A stretch of 64,000 bases of DNA, from contig OY726567.1 in assembly GCA_963383645.1 (NCBI GenBank), positions 64,387,234 through 64,451,233 of the forward strand. The letters are read 5' to 3'. The notes beneath the pieces are model-generated. The model was not told the origin of the DNA. It saw nothing but the letters and a program-made list of their open reading frames with translations, and ran no database searches. The DNA comes from Muscardinus avellanarius (lineage: Eukaryota; Chordata; Mammalia; Rodentia; Gliridae). The translations under genes and the position numbers were made by a program. Positions 15,030 to 30,364 of the stretch are shown here, piece after piece. Within the stretch, counting starts at the first letter, position 1. Each line of letters opens with the position of its first letter.

Positions 15030-15490
15030 ATATGGAATATGGACTCTAGATACCCAAAACGATCTTGAAAAAGAACAAAGCTAGAAGATATATATTTTCT
15101 GATTTCAAACCATATAAAGCTACAATAATTGAAACAGTGTAGTACTATTCTAAAGGCAGATATATAAACCACTGGAGTTAAATAAAAGCCTAGAGCTAAA
15201 TTCTTCCCTATATTGTTAAGTTATTTTTGACAAGGTTTCCAGAAACATTTGGTGGTAGAAATAATAATATTTTAACTAAATATTGTTGAAACATAATAAT
15301 TACATTGAAAAGAATAAAGTTGGACCCTTACCTAATCCCATATACAAATATTAACTCAAAATAGATAAAAGACCTAAATATAAATCTTAAGACTATAAAC
15401 TTTTAGAAGAAAATCTGGGTCATAAAACCTCACAACACTGAAATTGGCAGTGATTTCTTGGATATGATTTCAATGGCACAGGCAACAGAA
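15030..15490 (+). other. Reverse-oriented L1 ORF2 fragment inside half-L1 copy 1
   Basis: The plus strand here reads as the sense strand of a decayed mammalian L1 ORF2 C-terminal region ('atcttgaaaaagaacaaagc', 'aaagttggacccttaccta', 'cagtgatttcttggatatga'). It is opposite in direction to the element that contains it. Stops and indels show it is not coding. The same module is at 34,190-34,655, 49,730-50,195 and 60,530-60,995. Confidence 0.88.
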
Positions 15491-15725
15491 GAGTATACAA
15501 ACTCCCTAAAAAATAAAATAAAATAAATTGTATATCCAAAGACAATATAAACAGAGTTGACAGTTACTAATAGAATGGGATAAAATATTTCCAAATGCTA
15601 TATCTGAAGGTATATTAATATTCCAACTAGAAATCCTAAAAATTAACAACAATAAAGGCAAACAATACCATTTAGAGATAGGTAAAAGACTAACATAAGT
15701 AATGAATCTCCACAGATAACCAATC

Positions 15726-16643
15726 TTAGTTGACTGTTGGATGGAAACTCTTGTTTCTCTGGTTCTGGTGTGTGTTACCTATTTCTTCTTTGTAGTTAAT
15801 CTCTTTGAGTATTTTCTCTAGTGCTGGTTTTGAAGACAAAAATTCCTTCAGTTTCTGTTTGTCATGGAAGCTTCTTATTTCTCCATCTAATTTGATAGAA
15901 AGTTTTGCTGGGTAGGAAATTTTTGGCTGGAAGTTGTTTTCTTTCAGAGTTTGGAATATGTTACTCCAAGCCCTTCTGGCTCTCATGACTTGGTTTGGGA
16001 AGTCTGGAGTGATTCTAATTGGCTTGCCTCTGAATGTCACTTGGCCCTTTGTTTTTGTTGCCTTTAAGATTCTCTGCTTGGCTTCCACATTGGTCATTTT
16101 GACAACTTTGTGGCGTGGGGATCCTCTTCTCCGATCCTGTCTAAAGGGAGTTCTATAAGTTTCCTGGACCTGTGTATCAACCTCTTGCTCTATGTCTGGA
16201 AAATTTTCTGCTATTACTTCCTTGAAGAGATTGTTGATCCCTTTGGTTTCACTTTCTTTTCCCTCCTCTATTCCAATTATTCTTAGATTAGCTCTCTTAA
16301 AATGGGCCCATATTTCTTCAATATCAGATTCCTGCTGTCGGATTTTTTTTCCTAGATTAGAAACTATGCGTTCATTTTTGGAATGATCATCTTCTAAGAG
16401 CGAGATTCTGTTCTCCATGTGGTCTAATCGGTTGTTTGTGCTTTGAATTGAGGCCTTTACTTCATTAATTGCATCCTTTATCTCTTTTTGGCTCTCTCTG
16501 AGTTCTTTTCGAAGCACCTCTATTATTTCTACAGTTATTTTCCTGATTTGATCTTCTAGAAATCTCTGATTTTCTCTTTTATCGGGTTCTGATGTTGTGG
16601 GGTTGTGGGCATTCATTGCTCCTTTGTTATTCCTCTTTCCCAT
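15726..16643 (-). CDS. ORF1 protein of half-L1 copy 1, intact
   Basis: A 305-residue frame from ATG (MGKRNNKGAMNAHN); an in-frame GTG 45 nt upstream would give 320, but ATG is the likelier start and fits L1 ORF1p beginnings. Coiled-coil heptads run from about residue 30 to 130 (NNRLDHMENRISLLEDD), then the RRM-like part (NLRIIGIEEGKES) and a C-terminal domain ending KEINYKEEIGNTHQNQRNKS. ORF1p coats element RNA and acts as a nucleic-acid chaperone. It is closest to the copy at 33,039: the two share SLLEDDHSKNE and RHKVVKM and differ at about four residues. No ORF2 follows in the element. Confidence 0.93.
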   Translation of the reverse strand: MGKRNNKGAMNAHNPTTSEPDKRENQRFLEDQIRKITVEIIEVLRKELRESQKEIKDAINEVKASIQSTNNRLDHMENRISLLEDDHSKNERIVSNLGKKIRQQESDIEEIWAHFKRANLRIIGIEEGKESETKGINNLFKEVIAENFPDIEQEVDTQVQETYRTPFRQDRRRGSPRHKVVKMTNVEAKQRILKATKTKGQVTFRGKPIRITPDFPNQVMRARRAWSNIFQTLKENNFQPKISYPAKLSIKLDGEIRSFHDKQKLKEFLSSKPALEKILKEINYKEEIGNTHQNQRNKSFHPTVN

Positions 16644-17460
16644 GATTTCGGAAGTTTGTGCCTTCTCTGGGTTCTTCCCTTGGGTCACTATGACTTCACT
16701 TAAGGTGTTCTGGATCTCGAGTCAGTAGTATCTCAGACCCCACCACTCCTTTACTGGGTTGTATCACAGAGTCTCCGACCCAGAGAGTCGATAGAGGCTG
16801 CTTTAGACTGTGGGGGGTGCCAGGTTGCACGCTCTCCTATGGTGTGATATCTCTGCCACCACCACTCCCCCACTGGGTCAAGTCCCAGTGAGTACAGTAC
16901 TGGGATTTCTCCTCTGTGGCCCACAATTTGACTCACTGTTCTTGAGTACGCAGATGTAGCTGTACTGGATTTGTTGAATTCGCTGCTGCCGCCGCCGTTG
17001 GCAATATAGCGCCGCTGCCACGCCCTCGGCCGTGAGGCTGGCATATTTCTTCTTGGTTTTGATTTCCACTCTGAATCCCTGTGGCGTGTGCTGAGCTCAG
17101 CCACTGGGAGCTTTAGATTTTACCTGCGGCGAGAAATCCTGCCTGGCTGTTCCGCAGCGGCTCACCTCAGCTTGCTGTAGCCACCCGGTGAATTTGCCGC
17201 TGCCGCCGGCAGTATGGCACTGCTGCCGCGTCCTCGTGAGTGAGGCCGGTTATCTCCTCTGTTGCTCTGAGCTCTGTTCTCAGTCCGCTTTCTCTCTGGA
17301 GCCTGGTGATTTTTTTTTTCTCTGGTGATGGTGTTTTCTGGCTATGAAAGGCGCTGATTTTGTGGTAATGGAGATTTGTTGTTAGCGGGGCTCTTAAGCC
17401 CCGCTTTTCTCGGTCGCCATCTTCCCGGAAGTCGGAAATCAGTTATTTCTGGTGATATTC

Positions 17461-18179
17461 TTCAAGTTATTTGTAATGTCATTTTTCCAGAAAAGAGAAT
17501 ATGAGAGAAGTAACAACATGTTACCCAGTAATGTGGGGTTGGCACCTATACTGGTCCTTTTACCAAAGTCTGAAAGAAGTGGAAGCATTTCATGTTTTTG
17601 TGATGATATCCAACATTTATTGAATTTTAATATTAAAACATCAGTTTACACAGTGATATTATATAAATAAAGCAAAATTAGCACAGTCTAAATGAAACAG
17701 TTTAAAATACTTTGTATTCCGCTCTGTTAAAATACAGATGGCATGCACTGAAACAATATTTTTTCTCAAAGAATGATGTCAAATTTTGCATTTTCTGTTT
17801 TTTTTACACAAGTTTATAATGTTAGTCAATATTGAGAAGAAAATATTTATAGAATTTTTCAAAGAGTTGCTTCTTTCTCTAGTGTCTGTGAAGATTTTAA
17901 AAATTTCTAACAACAAAGATTTTTCAATGACTGCAAAGGACTTCTATACTGAACAGTCATCAGAATTTTTATAGAAAACAGAGTCTTTTTCACTCTAAAA
18001 AGAATTGGTAAAATGGTTTGTTGCGCACATTCACAAATTGTTTCTTACCTTAAGAAAGAAGCAAAGTGTCCAGAACTCACACAAGTGGTTGAGTGGCCTC
18101 GTGATTACAATTCTACTGCTGCCTTTTTCTTTTGCCATTAACCTGTTATCTTTAGAGTTAAGGAACAAGAAAAATGTGT

Positions 18180-18180
<1 letters not shown>
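17461..18180. other. Region 3' of the unit A finger exon, no gene seen
   Basis: Collinear with 50,760-51,690. No coding feature was recognised. It probably represents former 3' UTR and flank of the zinc-finger gene on the minus strand. Confidence 0.5.
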
Positions 18181-18780
<600 letters not shown>

Positions 18781-18837
18781 GATTCATATGCTGTGAAGTT
18801 TTCTTTCTTTCTTTATTTCTTTCTTTCTTTTCCTTTC

Positions 18838-19066
18838 TTTTTTTTTTTTTTTTTTTTTTGTTGTTGTTGTTGTTGTCAAGGAACCCAGGGCCATTCTAAC
18901 TCTGAGCGACACTCCCAGCTCTATTTTTTTTATTTTGTATTTTAAAATATGGTATCACTGATTTGCAAAGAGTCTCACTAAGTAGCTGAAGATGACCACG
19001 AACAAAAATCATCTGTCTCATCCTTCAAATGCTGTGATAACTAGTGTGTGCCAACATGGCTTGCAA
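18838..19066 (-). repeat. Antisense SINE inside the decayed finger region
   Basis: A long T-run, (GTT)n, then 'ggaacccagggccattctaa' and 'gtgtgccaacatggctt'. Counterpart 52,370-52,583, so insertion preceded the duplication and split the old array. Confidence 0.82.
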
Positions 19067-19071
19067 CCATG

Positions 19072-19212
19072 GACCATTCCCTCTTTTATGCTTTTTGAGA
19101 TTTGAGTTTCAAGCAAAAGATTTACTGCATTCTTTACATTTGTAGGGTTTTACTCCAGTGTGGTTCTTAGATGTGCTACAACAGTTAAGATTTGAGCAAA
19201 AGCTTTATGGAA
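19072..19212 (-). pseudogene. Zinc-finger remnant directly after the present stop (unit A)
   Basis: One to two finger units continue past the stop at 19,213 on the minus strand ('tttacatttgtagggtttta', 'ccagtgtggttcttagatg'). They are out of frame or damaged. The stop codon follows HYKCK, in the middle of a finger, which shows truncation. Unit B has the same at 52,586-52,720. Confidence 0.8.
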
Positions 19213-21624
<2,412 letters not shown>

Positions 21625-21740
21625 CTGAAAGAAATAAGAAATAAAAATAAGGATTTATCTTGCTTATTGCTTTCACAGAACACTTTTTACAAAGTAATCA
21701 TAAAATGCTGCTATACTGACAGCATTAAAAATTGCAGAAT

Positions 21741-21960
21741 CTTGGGCATGGGAACCAAGCCTGTACTCTCAGTACTTGAGAGACAGAAAAAGGAAGATTT
21801 GAGGTTCAAGGGAAAATTGGAGATTCAAGGTCAGCCTCAACAACTTAACATGACCCATAGCAATTTAGCAAAACACCTATTTCAAAGGAAAAAATAAGAC
21901 TGTGGATGAGATTCAGAGGTTAAATGCCTCTAGGATTAATTTCTAGTATCTCATACATCC
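21741..21960 (+). repeat. Diverged SINE in the intron
   Basis: 'cttgggcatgggaaccaagc', 'ggtcagcctcaacaacttaa' and an ID-like end. The counterpart is 56,071-56,285. Confidence 0.6.
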
Positions 21961-22749
21961 AAGTTAAGAGGACAGAATAGAAATCTTTAGTTCCTTCACT
22001 TTCCATAAATAGACAAATATAAAAAACGTACACTAAACAAAGACCCATCCTAAAGACTGATTGGTAAGGCTCCAAATAACTATATAATGACTGTTAGACT
22101 TTAGTTTCTAAGGCATAGGGCAAATCCCTAGATTATGCTAGGGGCTCTTTGATTATTTATTTTTATACTGAAGATAAAACTTTACCTTTTCTATGTATAG
22201 CTTGATATTTTCTAGCAAATGTTTCTTAATGTCTTAATCTATTTAAGTAATATCCACAATACATCATGCAGAATTTCAATATTCTCATAACTTCCATTTA
22301 TATAAAATTTTTGAAGATTATAATAGTGTGGCAACTACTGTAAAACACATATCCAAAAATTATTCCTACAATTTAGCTGAGATATTTTGAGAATTTTTTC
22401 AAAATCTTCTAACCACTCAAACCTTCAGCTTATACTAACTACCACTGTATCCTACTTATATAATATCAACAATTGTAATTTTCAAATCATAAGAAAGATC
22501 TTACTATTATCATTATTTTTTAAACATTTTCATGTCTGTTTATATATATTGTCACAATTTCACTTCTTGAAAACTGAATGCATAATACTATAGACATATG
22601 GCAACTAAAATATGTTTGGTATGCATGTCTACATCTCAACAGTTATTCTTTCTTATTTGATAGACACTTTGATTGACTACATAACTGTGAAGTTACTGTG
22701 AGATTTTTTATAAGAATTGCATCAACTGTTAAGTGACCATGGTTGATAC
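21961..22749. other. Intron sequence, no gene seen
   Basis: AT-rich sequence collinear with 56,286-57,069. Nothing coding was recognised. Confidence 0.6.
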
Positions 22750-22940
22750 ATATTTATATCACAGTATTTTTGAGGATGAGACAGGAGGATCATAGATTCA
22801 CAGATAAATGCCAAAAGTTCTGAAGTTCTCATTAACGTAGTGAGACCCTTTTTCAAAATAAAAATAAAATAGGGCTGGGAATGTAGCTCAGTTATAAAAT
22901 ATGCTTCACATCAATCCTCAATACCACAAAATAAGAAAAA
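22750..22940 (+). repeat. SINE, 5'-diverged, shared
   Basis: 'gatgagacaggaggatcata' and an ID-like 'gggctgggaatgtagctcag' right half with A-rich tail. The counterpart is 57,070-57,260. Confidence 0.75.
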
Positions 22941-23554
22941 GAACTGAATCAACTATTTATTATTGAACTTATTTTGCCCACTACAATTTATGTTTGTTAG
23001 AAAAGGTTGAATTACTAATATGGTGCATATAAATTAAATCACCTTTCTTTTTCACTCTCAACTAAGTCTACATCTATTCCCTACATGTTCACTTGTGCAT
23101 ATGAGTTTTCCATTTCCTTTGTCCTCTAATTATCCATTTTTATTCTACTGCTTTATTCAATTGCATATATATTCAATATCTCATTAACTATTTGGCTTAT
23201 TTTTTATTATATTCCAGTCACATTTTCTTTTAAAAGTATGTTTAAGATCACTAATATTAATAACGACAATGTATGTTAAAATATTTTGCTTCAAAATGTC
23301 CAGTGTTCTTTCTTCTCCCACTACAGGTACTATATCTATTAATTATGGTCCTGCTTACTGTGCTGAACATTCTAGTTACAAAAATTGAATACTGTGAGGA
23401 TAATGTATAATTTTGTCCCAATTATTTTTCTCACAAAGCATTATAAACAGATGACCAGAAAAATCTCATACAAAAATAAAATAGAAAAGCAAAACAGACA
23501 TTCAATATTAAGCACCCTGAAAACATGAGAAAAAAGACCAACAAGCCAGGAGGG
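22941..23554. other. Intron sequence, no gene seen
   Basis: Collinear with 57,261-57,636 plus 62,098-62,354. The word at about 23,291-23,306 is the empty site for the large LTR/ERV-like insertion of unit B. Confidence 0.65.
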
Positions 23555-23638
23555 TGGAACAAACTTCAAATCCCAGTACTAGGGAGGCTGAGACAGGAGG
23601 ATTCAGGTTTGCAGATATCTATATAAACACACACACAT

Positions 23639-23678
<40 letters not shown>

Positions 23679-23700
23679 AGGGAGGCCCTTTTAAATTTCC
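23555..23700 (+). repeat. SINE fragment with (CA)n expansion
   Basis: The left half of a SINE runs into about 22 CA units (23,632-23,676). The counterpart 62,355-62,515 has the same arrangement. Confidence 0.75.
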
Positions 23701-23714
23701 CTATCCCTATAAAG

Positions 23715-26700
23715 TATAGGGATAGGAAAACATGGTGATCGAGTAAAACAGCTTCTACGAGTACTGCTGACACTCGATCTCCATAGCATCAAAAATAGCA
23801 CGTTACAGAGACAAAAAGTACTATGAATACATAAATAAAAGCTATAAATACAAGAGACCAAAAAAAAAAAAAAAAACTAGAACAACCAAAGAAGCAGACA
23901 AAAGCTGGTCTGCCACCGTTTCAGCCTTCACACCGACACCATCTTGCCTCACAGAACCAGACTCCAGGGAGGAAAAGCAAAGGAATTGAAGCGACCAGTT
24001 CCAGTGCATTCGGATATAAACCAGCATCTCTTTCAACGAGAACATGAGCTAAATTTTTCAGCAGCCAAGCCCAGCACAGTCTCCAGGGATTCAGAGCAGA
24101 GCTCAAAACCAAACGGAGATATCACAGCCTCATGGCCGATGGCGTGGCAGTGACGCCATATTGCCAGCAGCAGTGGCAAGTTCACCACACCCAGGAATGC
24201 TCCAGCCCAGCACCTCTACAATCGTAAGTGAAATTGTGGCCCCTACAGGAGAAATACCAGCGTTGCACCCTCAGGGACTCAACCAGCTTTGATAACTCCC
24301 TGTGTATGAGAACTAGCAGTTCAACCCAGTGCAGGAGTAGGGGTAGCAGATATTATTACACCCTACTTGAAGCTCCCTAAAGAAAAGACCCCAGCACGGC
24401 ACTCTCAGAGTATGACATAGCTGCGATTAACTTTCTGGGTCTGAGACTTTGTGATACAACTCAGGAAAAGAACAGGGGTGGCAGAGATTACCACACCCCC
24501 CAGAGATCCAGAGCACAATAAGTGAAGTCGTGGTGAACTGGAAAAGAACCCAGAAAAGGTAGGAGTGGGATCTGCTGTTGATCATACCAGAAGCTCAGAA
24601 AGACTCAGGCTCAGATCAGTGGAAAGTGTGGGGATAATCTTTTGCTGAATTCTAAACACAATGAGTAGGATTGCTGGGAACACCACAGACATCCCAATTG
24701 TGGTGAACAGGGAGAAGTCAGACTAGCCCAGCACTAGCTGTGTAGAACTGAGACTCCTACATTGAGTTTGGTCTCAGAAGCATATGCTACCAACAGAGGC
24801 AAGGAGAGACCTCAACTCCAAATCTGTGCAAAGTGTGGAGGGTGACCTTCACTCAATATTAAATACAACCCCATTGATATCTATCATTTGCATAAATTGA
24901 GAAGAATCAGATAATCAGATACACAGAGGAAAAGGTGCCAACAGCACTCAGGATCTACACAGAGATAGACTGCTGAACATATATGTAGAGTCTCATCAAT
25001 TTGTTGTTGAGATTGTTTCAGTTTTTTTTGTTCTTTTTTTGTGTATGTGTATACCTAATTCCTTTTTTGTTTTCTTTTCTATTTTTGGATGAAGTTTATG
25101 GGCTTTTTTTGTTTTGTTTTGTTTTTTATTATATTTATTTTGCTTTGTTTGTTTGTTTGTTTTTGTTGTTTTTTTAACTCTCAAAGCATTCCTCTCCCAA
25201 GCAACTTCCCTTGTACAAATCTACTCTATCCTCTATATCCCTTTTCTATCTTTTCTCTTCTTTTTTATCATTCCCTAGTCCTGTATTAAATCCAAGTCAT
25301 ATCACTAGACCAGAAACTATACATTGGTTACTAGAATTCTACTACATTGGTACTATCTCTAATCTCTAGTATATACTACCTTAACAAACTCATATACTCA
25401 TACTATTCTACCCTGAGACCTTACCCTATTCCATTTACTCCTTTACTGATCTTCTAGACAAAAGGTTACTAAAGAAGGCTCAGCACTAAAGAAAACCATT
25501 AATCTAATGAACCTGTTGGACACATATAGAATATTTCATCCAACTACAGCAGAGTTCACATTTTTCTCAGCTGTTCATGGAACCTTCTCCAAAATCAATC
25601 ACAACCTGGGACACAAAATGAGCACTAGCAAACTGAAAAAATGTGACATACTTACTTCTGTCTTTTCAGACCATAATGGAATAAAATTAGAAATCAACTA
25701 TAAAAAGACCCAGAGAAACCACATGAACATATGTAGACTGAACACCACACTTCTGAATGAAGAATGGGTCATAGAAGACATAAGATGTGAAATCAAAAAA
25801 TTCTAGAAACAAACAAAAATAAAGATACAACATATAAAAACAACAGAAACACTTTGAAGAGAGTATTAAGAGGAAAATTTATAGCACTGAGTGCTCACAT
25901 ATGAAAAACAGAAAATCTTCAAATAAATAACCTAATGATATACCTCAAAGCCCTTGAAAAACAGGAACAGTCTAACCCCAAAGCCAGTAGAAGACAGGAA
26001 TTTATTAAAATCAGAGCAGAAATTAACAAACTCGAGAATAAAAAAAACAATACAGAAAATCAACAAAACCAAAAGTGTGTTTCTAAAAGAAATTAACAAG
26101 AGACAAACCACTAGCAAACTTCACTAAAAAAGGAGAATCAACACAAATTATGAAGATAATAGATGAAATAGGAGATATTACTACTGACAGTATAAAAATC
26201 CAGAGGATTATCAGAAACTACATTAAAAAAAACTATATTCCAACAAAATGGAAACTCTAGAGGAAATTGACAACTTTCTAAAAGAGATAACCTTCCTAAA
26301 AGGAGTCAAGAAAATATAGAACACTTAAACCACCCGATAACAGTCAAAAGGATTGAAAAAGCAATAAAGAGCCTACCATCAAAGAAAAGCCCAAACCAGA
26401 TGGTTTCCCAAGTGAATTCTATAAAACCTTTCTAGAAGAGCTAATGCCAATACTCCTTAACCTAGTTCATGAAATAGAAAAAACCAGGACTCTCCCAAAT
26501 ACATTCTATGAAGCCAACATCACATTAATACCAAAACCAAATAAAGTCAGTTCAAGGAAGAAGAACCACAGGCCTATATCTCTTATGAACTTGGATGCAA
26601 AATTGCTAAACAAAATACTAGCAACACGCCTTCAAAAACACATAAAGAAAATTATACATCTTGACCAGGTAGGGTTCATACCAGGAATGCAAGGCTGGTT

Positions 26701-28760
26701 CAACATATGAAAATCAATCCATGTAATTCATCATATAAACAGAAACAAAGACAAAAATCAGTTGATCATTTCAATAGACGCTGAAAAAGCCGTTGATAAA
26801 ATCCAACATCCATTTATGATAAAAGCACTTCAGAGAATTGGAATAGAAGGAACATATCTCAATATCATAAAGGCAATCTACAATAAGCCCACAGACAACA
26901 TTATATTAAATGGGGAAAAACTTCAAGAATTCCCCCTAAAAACAGGAATAAGACAAGGATGTCCATCATCACCAGTTCTCTTCAGTATAGTACTTGAGAC
27001 CCTAGCCAGAGCAATAAGGCAAGTAAAGGAAATCAGAGGAGTACAAATAGGAAAACAAGAACTCAAACTTTCACTATTTGCACATGGCATGATACTATAC
27101 CTAGAAGACCCAACAAACTCAACCAAAAGATGTATAGAATTGATCAACAAATTCATCAAAGTGCCCGGATACAAAAGTAATCTTAAAAAATCAGAAGCTT
27201 TTCTGTACAGTAACCATAAATCCATTAAAAAAGAAATTTATAAAACACTTACACTCTAGATCTCCCACAAATAAATGAAATACTTAGACATAAACTTAAC
27301 CAAGGAGTTAAAAGATCTCTATAAAAAAAATTATAAAACATGAAAACAGTAATTGAAGAAGATCTTGGAAAATGGAAAGATCTGCCATGCTAATGGGTAG
27401 GCAGAATAAATATCATTAAAATGGCCATCCTTCCAAAAGTGATCTACAGATTTAACGCAATGCCCATTAAATTACCAAGATCATTCCTCACAGACATAGA
27501 AAATTCAGTCCTTAAATTCATTTGGAACAACAAAAAGCCCAGAATAGCCAAAGGAGTTCTCAACCACAAAAACTATGCAGGAGGAATCACAATACCTGTC
27601 TTTAAACTATACTACAAAGCCACTGTAATAAAAACAGTATGGTACTGGCAAAAAAACCCCACAAATATGTAGACCAATGGAGCTGAATAGAAACCCAGAA
27701 ACAACTCCCAACACTTACAGCCAATTGATTTTTTACAAAGGGGCCAAAAACATATACTGGAAAAAAGAGAGCCTGTTCAACAAATGGTGTTGGCAAAACT
27801 GGTTATCCATATGCAGAAAAATGGAAATTAATCCACTTTATCACCCTGCACAAGAGTCAATTCAAGATTGATCTAAGACTTTGAAATTAGACTAGAGACC
27901 TTGAGGCTCCCTGAAAAGGGAATAGGTCCAACACTGCAACACACAGGCACAGATAAAAAAATTTCCTAACCAGACCCCAAAGACACAACAAACTAAAAGG
28001 CCAATTAGTACTTGGGATTGCATGAAACTGAAGAGCTTCTGTACAGCAATGGAAATTGTCAAGAACCTCAGTCAAGAGCCAGAAGAGTGGCAGAAGATTT
28101 TCACCACCTACTCCTCTGATAGAGGACTAATATCTAGAATATACAGAGAACCCAAGAAACTCAACACTACAAAAACAAATCATCCAATCAAAAATGGGCA
28201 AGTAAATTAAATAGACACTTCTCAAAAGAAGAAATTCAAATGGCCAATAAAAGCAAGAAAAAATGCTCAACAACACTGCAATCAGAGAGATGCAAATCAA
28301 AACTACCCTGAGACTTCCCCTTACCCCAACTAGAATGGCAACCCTTCAAAAACACAAACAACAACAAATGCTGGCGAGGATGTGGAGAAACATTGTTGGT
28401 GGGAGTGCAAATTAGTACAACCACTTTGGAAAACAGGATGGAGAATCCTCAAAAGAATGGGAATAAATCTACCATTCAATCCAGCAATACCATTACTTGG
28501 TATCTACCCAAAAGGAAGGAAATCAAACTACCAAACTAATGCATGTGTATCTATGTTCAGAGCTGCACAATTCACCATAGCCAAAATAAGAAACCAGCCA
28601 AGATGTCCATCAAAAGATGAATGGATTATAAAACTATGGAATATGTACACAATGGAATTTTGCTCAGCCATTAAAAAAAAACACAATTGCAGCATTTACA
28701 GGGAAATAGATGGATCTTGAGGACATTATGCTAAGTGATATTAGTCAGTCACACAAAGTA
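23715..28760 (+). mobile_element. Old L1-type element lacking ORF1
   Basis: It begins with a region (23,715-24,560) clearly related to the half-L1 5' region, including 'cagcctcatggccgatggcg', 'gccatattgccag' and an equivalent of the pre-ORF1 text 'agaacccagaaaa'. Instead of ORF1 it continues into about 930 bp of T-rich non-coding sequence (24,560-25,490). It then enters ORF2 partway through the endonuclease at about 25,500 and continues through reverse transcriptase to about 28,760 without a 3' UTR. The unit B copy starts at about 62,510 and is cut by the window edge at the same internal point, so the structure predates the duplication. Confidence 0.75.
25500..28740 (+). pseudogene. Decayed L1 ORF2 (endonuclease-reverse transcriptase)
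   Basis: Successive plus-strand fragments in different frames read as L1 ORF2. They cover an endonuclease C-terminal part with FHPTTAEFTFFSA and SDHNGIKLEINY (25,507-25,806), and reverse transcriptase segments with [18 protein letters not shown] (26,444-26,710) and [16 protein letters not shown] and [13 protein letters not shown] (26,762-27,259). C-terminal parts follow (27,421-28,720). The catalytic FADD-type motif near 27,080 reads FAHGM, so a key aspartate is lost. Multiple stops and indels make it inactive. Confidence 0.9.
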
Positions 28761-29340
28761 AGGAATGTAAGAGAGTAAGGAAAGTAAGAAAGAGGTAGAA
28801 TGTTTGGGTTTCAATCCACAGACCCACAAGTAAATAAACAAATGAATATGCAATTAAATAAACAAAAGGCATCACAAGAAAAGGCCAGGTCACACAGAAA
28901 AATAAACCTATTAAAATCAGTCAAGATTCTCAATCCAAACTTTCATATTTTGTATTGCAATCATTGAAAGAAATCAAATAACAACCAAGATTGCTATATC
29001 CTGTCTCTCCCTTTCAAGTACTGGGATTAGAGATGGACACATCTACATATAATTATTTATATGGCACTAGAGAAACTTCTTTATTTGGTCATAATATGCT
29101 TCAATTTTTTCATGTAGAAGCCTCTTGAATTATGTGCAGATTTTCTCCTGTCCCTAAATGCAAAAGAAGAAACATGAGGTCTTGTAAGCCCTTGTAGCCG
29201 AAAGCCCAAACGTTAGCTCTCACTGAGAATATGCTGAGAGGTCACAGAGGAAAAGGAAGAGAAAGACAATCAGATGAAAAACAATGTCCCTCTGTGATAG
29301 GACTTTAATCAAAACTACATTTCTACAGACCATTCCCAAG
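28761..29340. other. Junction zone between the two units, no gene seen
   Basis: This follows the 3'-truncated L1 and precedes the first base matching unit A. Its counterpart would lie left of the window. Nothing coding or clearly repetitive was recognised, and no retrotransposon spans the exact boundary. Confidence 0.55.
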
Positions 29341-29784
29341 GAATGAAAGCACAATTTCATTGGTGGCTTTTTTCTTGATTTCTTCCTCTCACTGGGGTTC
29401 TCTGTTCATTAAGTTCTACCTACCTGGGTGTGTGGTTTCTGTCTCCTCTCCATTCACTTTCCAAGGCTCTTTCCTTTGCTCCAGGCAGGAGACCAGCTGT
29501 GGTTTAGCAACACTAAGACCTGTGTAGTAGGAAAAGTCACATGAATTTTTCTGGAGATTCTTAGAATATACTGGGATTTTTTTTTTTTTTTACCGATTAC
29601 TGTGCCCAGTTCACAACATTGAAGAAAAATAAGGAACCTAAAAAATATTTCTCTAAATATTATGTTGTGAAAGATTATTAGAGAACTTAGAAAAATATTT
29701 CATTTTTAGATCATAGATGTATTTAATTTACAAATGAATCAAAACTGGAAGGCATTATTTGTTCTTGAAGAAGAACAAATACAA

Positions 29785-29988
29785 GCCAGGTGTGGTGGCA
29801 CACACTTGTAATCTCAGCATTTGGGAGGCTGAGACAGGAGGATCATGTTTCATGGCCAGCCTCAACTACTTAGGCCCTCTGCAACTCAGTGAGACCATGT
29901 TTCAATATAAAGAATATAAAAAATACAGCTGGGTTGTAGCTCAGAGATAGAATGACCCTGGGTTCCATTCCTAGTACTGCAAGAAAAA
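29785..29988 (+). repeat. B1/ID-type SINE, shared
   Basis: Counterpart of 437-648, with the same internal order and A-rich tail. Confidence 0.88.
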
Positions 29989-30089
29989 GAAGTTGGTTAA
30001 AATATTTTTTGCTATGAAAATTCTAAACTACTACTAGATTGAAACAAACATACCTCTTCTCCCAAAATATGGCTACATCAGAAGACAGT

Positions 30090-30306
30090 AGCATAGCATG
30101 GTTGCACATGCTTGTAATCCCAGTACTTTGAAGGCTGAGAGAGGAAAATTGCACAGGTTCAAAGCCAGCCTCCACTACTTAATGAGACTCTCAGCGACTT
30201 AGTGAGACCCTGTTTCTAAATAAAGTATACAAAAAATAGGTCTGGGAGTGTACACCTAAAGTGGAAAGCCTCTGGGTTCCATCCCCAGGACCACAAAAAA
30301 ACAGAA
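30090..30306 (+). repeat. B1/ID-type SINE, shared
   Basis: Counterpart of 974-1,190. Confidence 0.85.
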
Positions 30307-30364
30307 GACAGTAGAATATCAAGAAAATTTTTCATATGCCAAAGTAGCCCAAGTTTTTTTTTTA

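Larger units (their letters stand above)
14657..17450 (-). mobile_element. Half-L1 element copy 1 (ORF1-only, minus strand)
   Basis: Minus-strand order: start GACTTCCGGGAAGATGGCG at about 17,433; a GC-rich 5' region with two diverged monomer-like blocks; an open ORF1; about 1.06 kb with no sense ORF2 but a reversed ORF2 fragment; an L1-type 3' end; and an A-rich tail (14,657-14,680). A 10-bp duplication GGTGATATTC flanks the insertion (14,647-14,656 and 17,451-17,460). Unit B has the unoccupied site at about 50,750 (ggtgacattcttcaag). Extra bases between the 5' start and the duplication (17,434-17,450) and within the tail share AATAACTGA, possibly flank carried from a source locus. Confidence 0.93.

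Noticed and set aside
15934..16386. Plus-strand open frames repeated in all half-L1 copies
   Set aside because: Mirror frames of ORF1; they recur only because ORF1 is conserved (also near 33,296-33,748, 48,776-49,288, 59,578-60,090).
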